The position numbers and the translations under genes are program-made. A stretch of 64,000 bases of DNA from Ruminococcus sp. (GTDB taxonomy: Bacteria > Bacillota > Clostridia > Oscillospirales > Acutalibacteraceae): positions 1 through 64,000 of the forward strand of contig SFCS01000008.1 of assembly GCA_004558485.1 (NCBI GenBank). The letters run 5' to 3'. The notes beneath the pieces were generated by a model. That model was not told the origin of the DNA. It made no database searches and was given only the letters and a program-made list of their open reading frames with translations. Of this stretch, positions 62,996 to 64,000 are shown in pieces (position 1 is the stretch's first letter; every line of letters begins with the position of its first letter).

Positions 62996-63463
62996 GTGTT
63001 TGTTTTTTCTCTGAAAACTTCAAAAAGGCAGATGGCGTGGGCGGTCGTTTGCGTGCTGCTGCTCATTGCCATTTTGCTGACGCTGGCGCTGTGGCCGGAG
63101 ACGACGCCGACGGCGGCAGCCGCTGAAAACGACAGCGGCAAAGCCTTTCTCGCCGCGCTCGGCTACACAGCGGGGGACGGCGAGGTGCGCGAGGTGCGTC
63201 TGCCCGACACGGCGGACGCGACGCTGACGACCTATAACGCGCTGCAAAAAACGGCGGGGATGGATCTTTCCGCTTATTGCGGCAAGACCGTGCGGCTTTG
63301 CACCTATACCGTCACCGACCACCCTGCGGGGGAGGCGGTGGCGCACTTGTATGTCTATAAAGATCGTGTAGTGGGAGGGGACATTTCCTCGCCGACGGCG
63401 GGAGGCTTTTGTGAGGCGCTTCTGCCGCGTGCGGCGGGCGTGACACATGGAACGACTGGATAA
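62996..63463 (+). CDS. DUF4830 domain-containing membrane-anchored protein
   Basis: 155 residues. One N-terminal membrane helix (about 14-34) is followed by a small extracytoplasmic domain (about 45-155) of the DUF4830 type (FLAALGYTAGDGEVREVRLP, then VRLCTYTV and HLYVYKDRVVGGDI). Function is unknown. The GTG at 62996 with GGAGGTGG upstream is preferred to the TTG at 62975. Its end overlaps the next gene by 17 bp. Confidence 0.75.
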   Translation: MFVFSLKTSKRQMAWAVVCVLLLIAILLTLALWPETTPTAAAAENDSGKAFLAALGYTAGDGEVREVRLPDTADATLTTYNALQKTAGMDLSAYCGKTVRLCTYTVTDHPAGEAVAHLYVYKDRVVGGDISSPTAGGFCEALLPRAAGVTHGTTG

Positions 63464-64000
63464 GCTGATCTGCTCGCAGGGGATGCGCAGCCGTCGGGAG
63501 ATCGGCGGCGTCATTCGCCGCGGCGGCGTGACCGTGAACGGTGCGGTTTGCCGCGATCCCGCCCGCAAGGTGGATCCTGCCGCCGATCTTGTGACGGTGG
63601 AGGGGGAAGCGCTGCGGTTTTCCGCGTTTGTCTATTATATGCTCAATAAGCCCGCCGGCCTTCTCTGCGTGTCCCGTGACCCGAGGGCGGAGACGGTGGT
63701 GGATCTGCTGCGCCCAGAGGATCGGCGGCGCGGTATTTTTCCGGCGGGACGGCTGGATCGGGATACGCGCGGACTGGTGCTGCTCACCGACGACGGCGAC
63801 CTGGCGCACCGCCTTTTGTCGCCGAAAAAGCACATCGAGAAACGCTACCGGGCGATTTTGGACGGGCCGGTGGACAGGCGTGCCGTGGAGGCGTTTGCTG
63901 CCGGCGTGGTGTTGGCGGACGGAACGCGGTGCCGTCCTGCCGGTCTGTGCATTTTGCAGGAGGGCGAACGCCCGCTGGTGGAGATCACTTTGTGCGAGGG
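63447..64000 (+). CDS. RsuA/RluB-family pseudouridine synthase (cut by window end)
   Basis: Open from the ATG at 63447 to the last base (184 codons), with no stop in the window. An N-terminal S4 RNA-binding domain (ERLDKLICSQGMRSRREI, about 1-60) is followed by the synthase domain. It carries the family signature AGRLDRDTRGLVLLTDDG, with the catalytic Asp in GRLDRDT (about residue 107), and HIEKRYRA. Members isomerise a uridine in 16S (U516) or 23S rRNA. The class cannot be settled without the C terminus. It overlaps the DUF4830 gene by 17 bp, so it is co-translated. Confidence 0.9.
   Translation, partial: MERLDKLICSQGMRSRREIGGVIRRGGVTVNGAVCRDPARKVDPAADLVTVEGEALRFSAFVYYMLNKPAGLLCVSRDPRAETVVDLLRPEDRRRGIFPAGRLDRDTRGLVLLTDDGDLAHRLLSPKKHIEKRYRAILDGPVDRRAVEAFAAGVVLADGTRCRPAGLCILQEGERPLVEITLCE

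Overview
This window looks like a chromosomal segment of an anaerobic, carbohydrate-degrading gut Clostridium-type Firmicute (Eubacteriales, Oscillospiraceae-like; genus not determinable from sequence alone). The DNA is GC-rich. Ribosome binding sites are strong AGGAGG types, and promoters are sigma-A-like with 17-bp spacers. A tyrosyl T-box leader precedes tyrS. Firmicute gene sets are present (ftsE-ftsX-M23-S41, Gls24-fakA, rpsO-pnp, YmdB-DUF6062, LemA-DUF2207), as is pyruvate formate-lyase with its activase. I see no tRNA or rRNA genes, CRISPR array, prophage or insertion sequence.

Layout. 1-3818: tail of an MFS transporter, then pflB-pflA. 3899-9613 (minus): a hemicellulose/sugar-acid locus with an enolase-superfamily dehydratase, two GH10 enzymes, an RraA-type aldolase and an SDR, facing a divergent AraC regulator (9722-10594) and a mutarotase. 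11491-13709 (minus): DUF2207 and LemA. 13830-22064 (plus): sugar ABC transporter without its ATPase, malQ, an FAD oxidoreductase, a CE2-type esterase and a GH39 enzyme. 22119-28261 (minus): five-gene polysaccharide cluster (two classic glycosyltransferases, a Galf-transferase-like protein, polymerase, flippase). 28511-34019 (minus): a second glycan/sugar-acid operon (GH16, UlaG-like metallo-beta-lactamase fold protein, galactonate-dehydratase-like enzyme, a deleted GH39 relic, SDR, GH3) facing AraC 34153-34959. 34994-38700: orphan ABC ATPase, gdhA, T-box-tyrS. 38744-39029: decayed gene. 39066-45753 (minus): Ca-type P-ATPase, comM, uvrC, ybaK. 46000-51334 (plus): CdaR-type regulator, then ftsE-ftsX-M23-S41. 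51467-59385 (minus): DUF6062, ymdB, fakA, gls24, a solute-binding protein, pnp, rpsO. 59534-64000: sugar isomerase, ispD, asnB, DUF4830, and an rsuA-type pseudouridine synthase cut by the window end.

How it may work together (inference). Oligosaccharides enter through the ABC transporter and are split in the cytoplasm: none of the glycan hydrolases shows a signal peptide. Two loci each pair glycosidases with an SDR dehydrogenase and an enolase-superfamily dehydratase. One adds a lactonase-like enzyme and the other an RraA-type pyruvate aldolase. Together these could oxidise free sugars to sugar acids, dehydrate them to 2-keto-3-deoxy acids and cleave these to pyruvate, with the adjacent pyruvate formate-lyase downstream.

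The most notable observations are: this split sugar-acid pathway; a precise 21-bp direct-repeat operator next to a consensus promoter upstream of the GH16 operon; an S41 'protease' in the ftsEX operon lacking its catalytic serine; a 26-bp hairpin between rpsO and pnp; and two gene relics.
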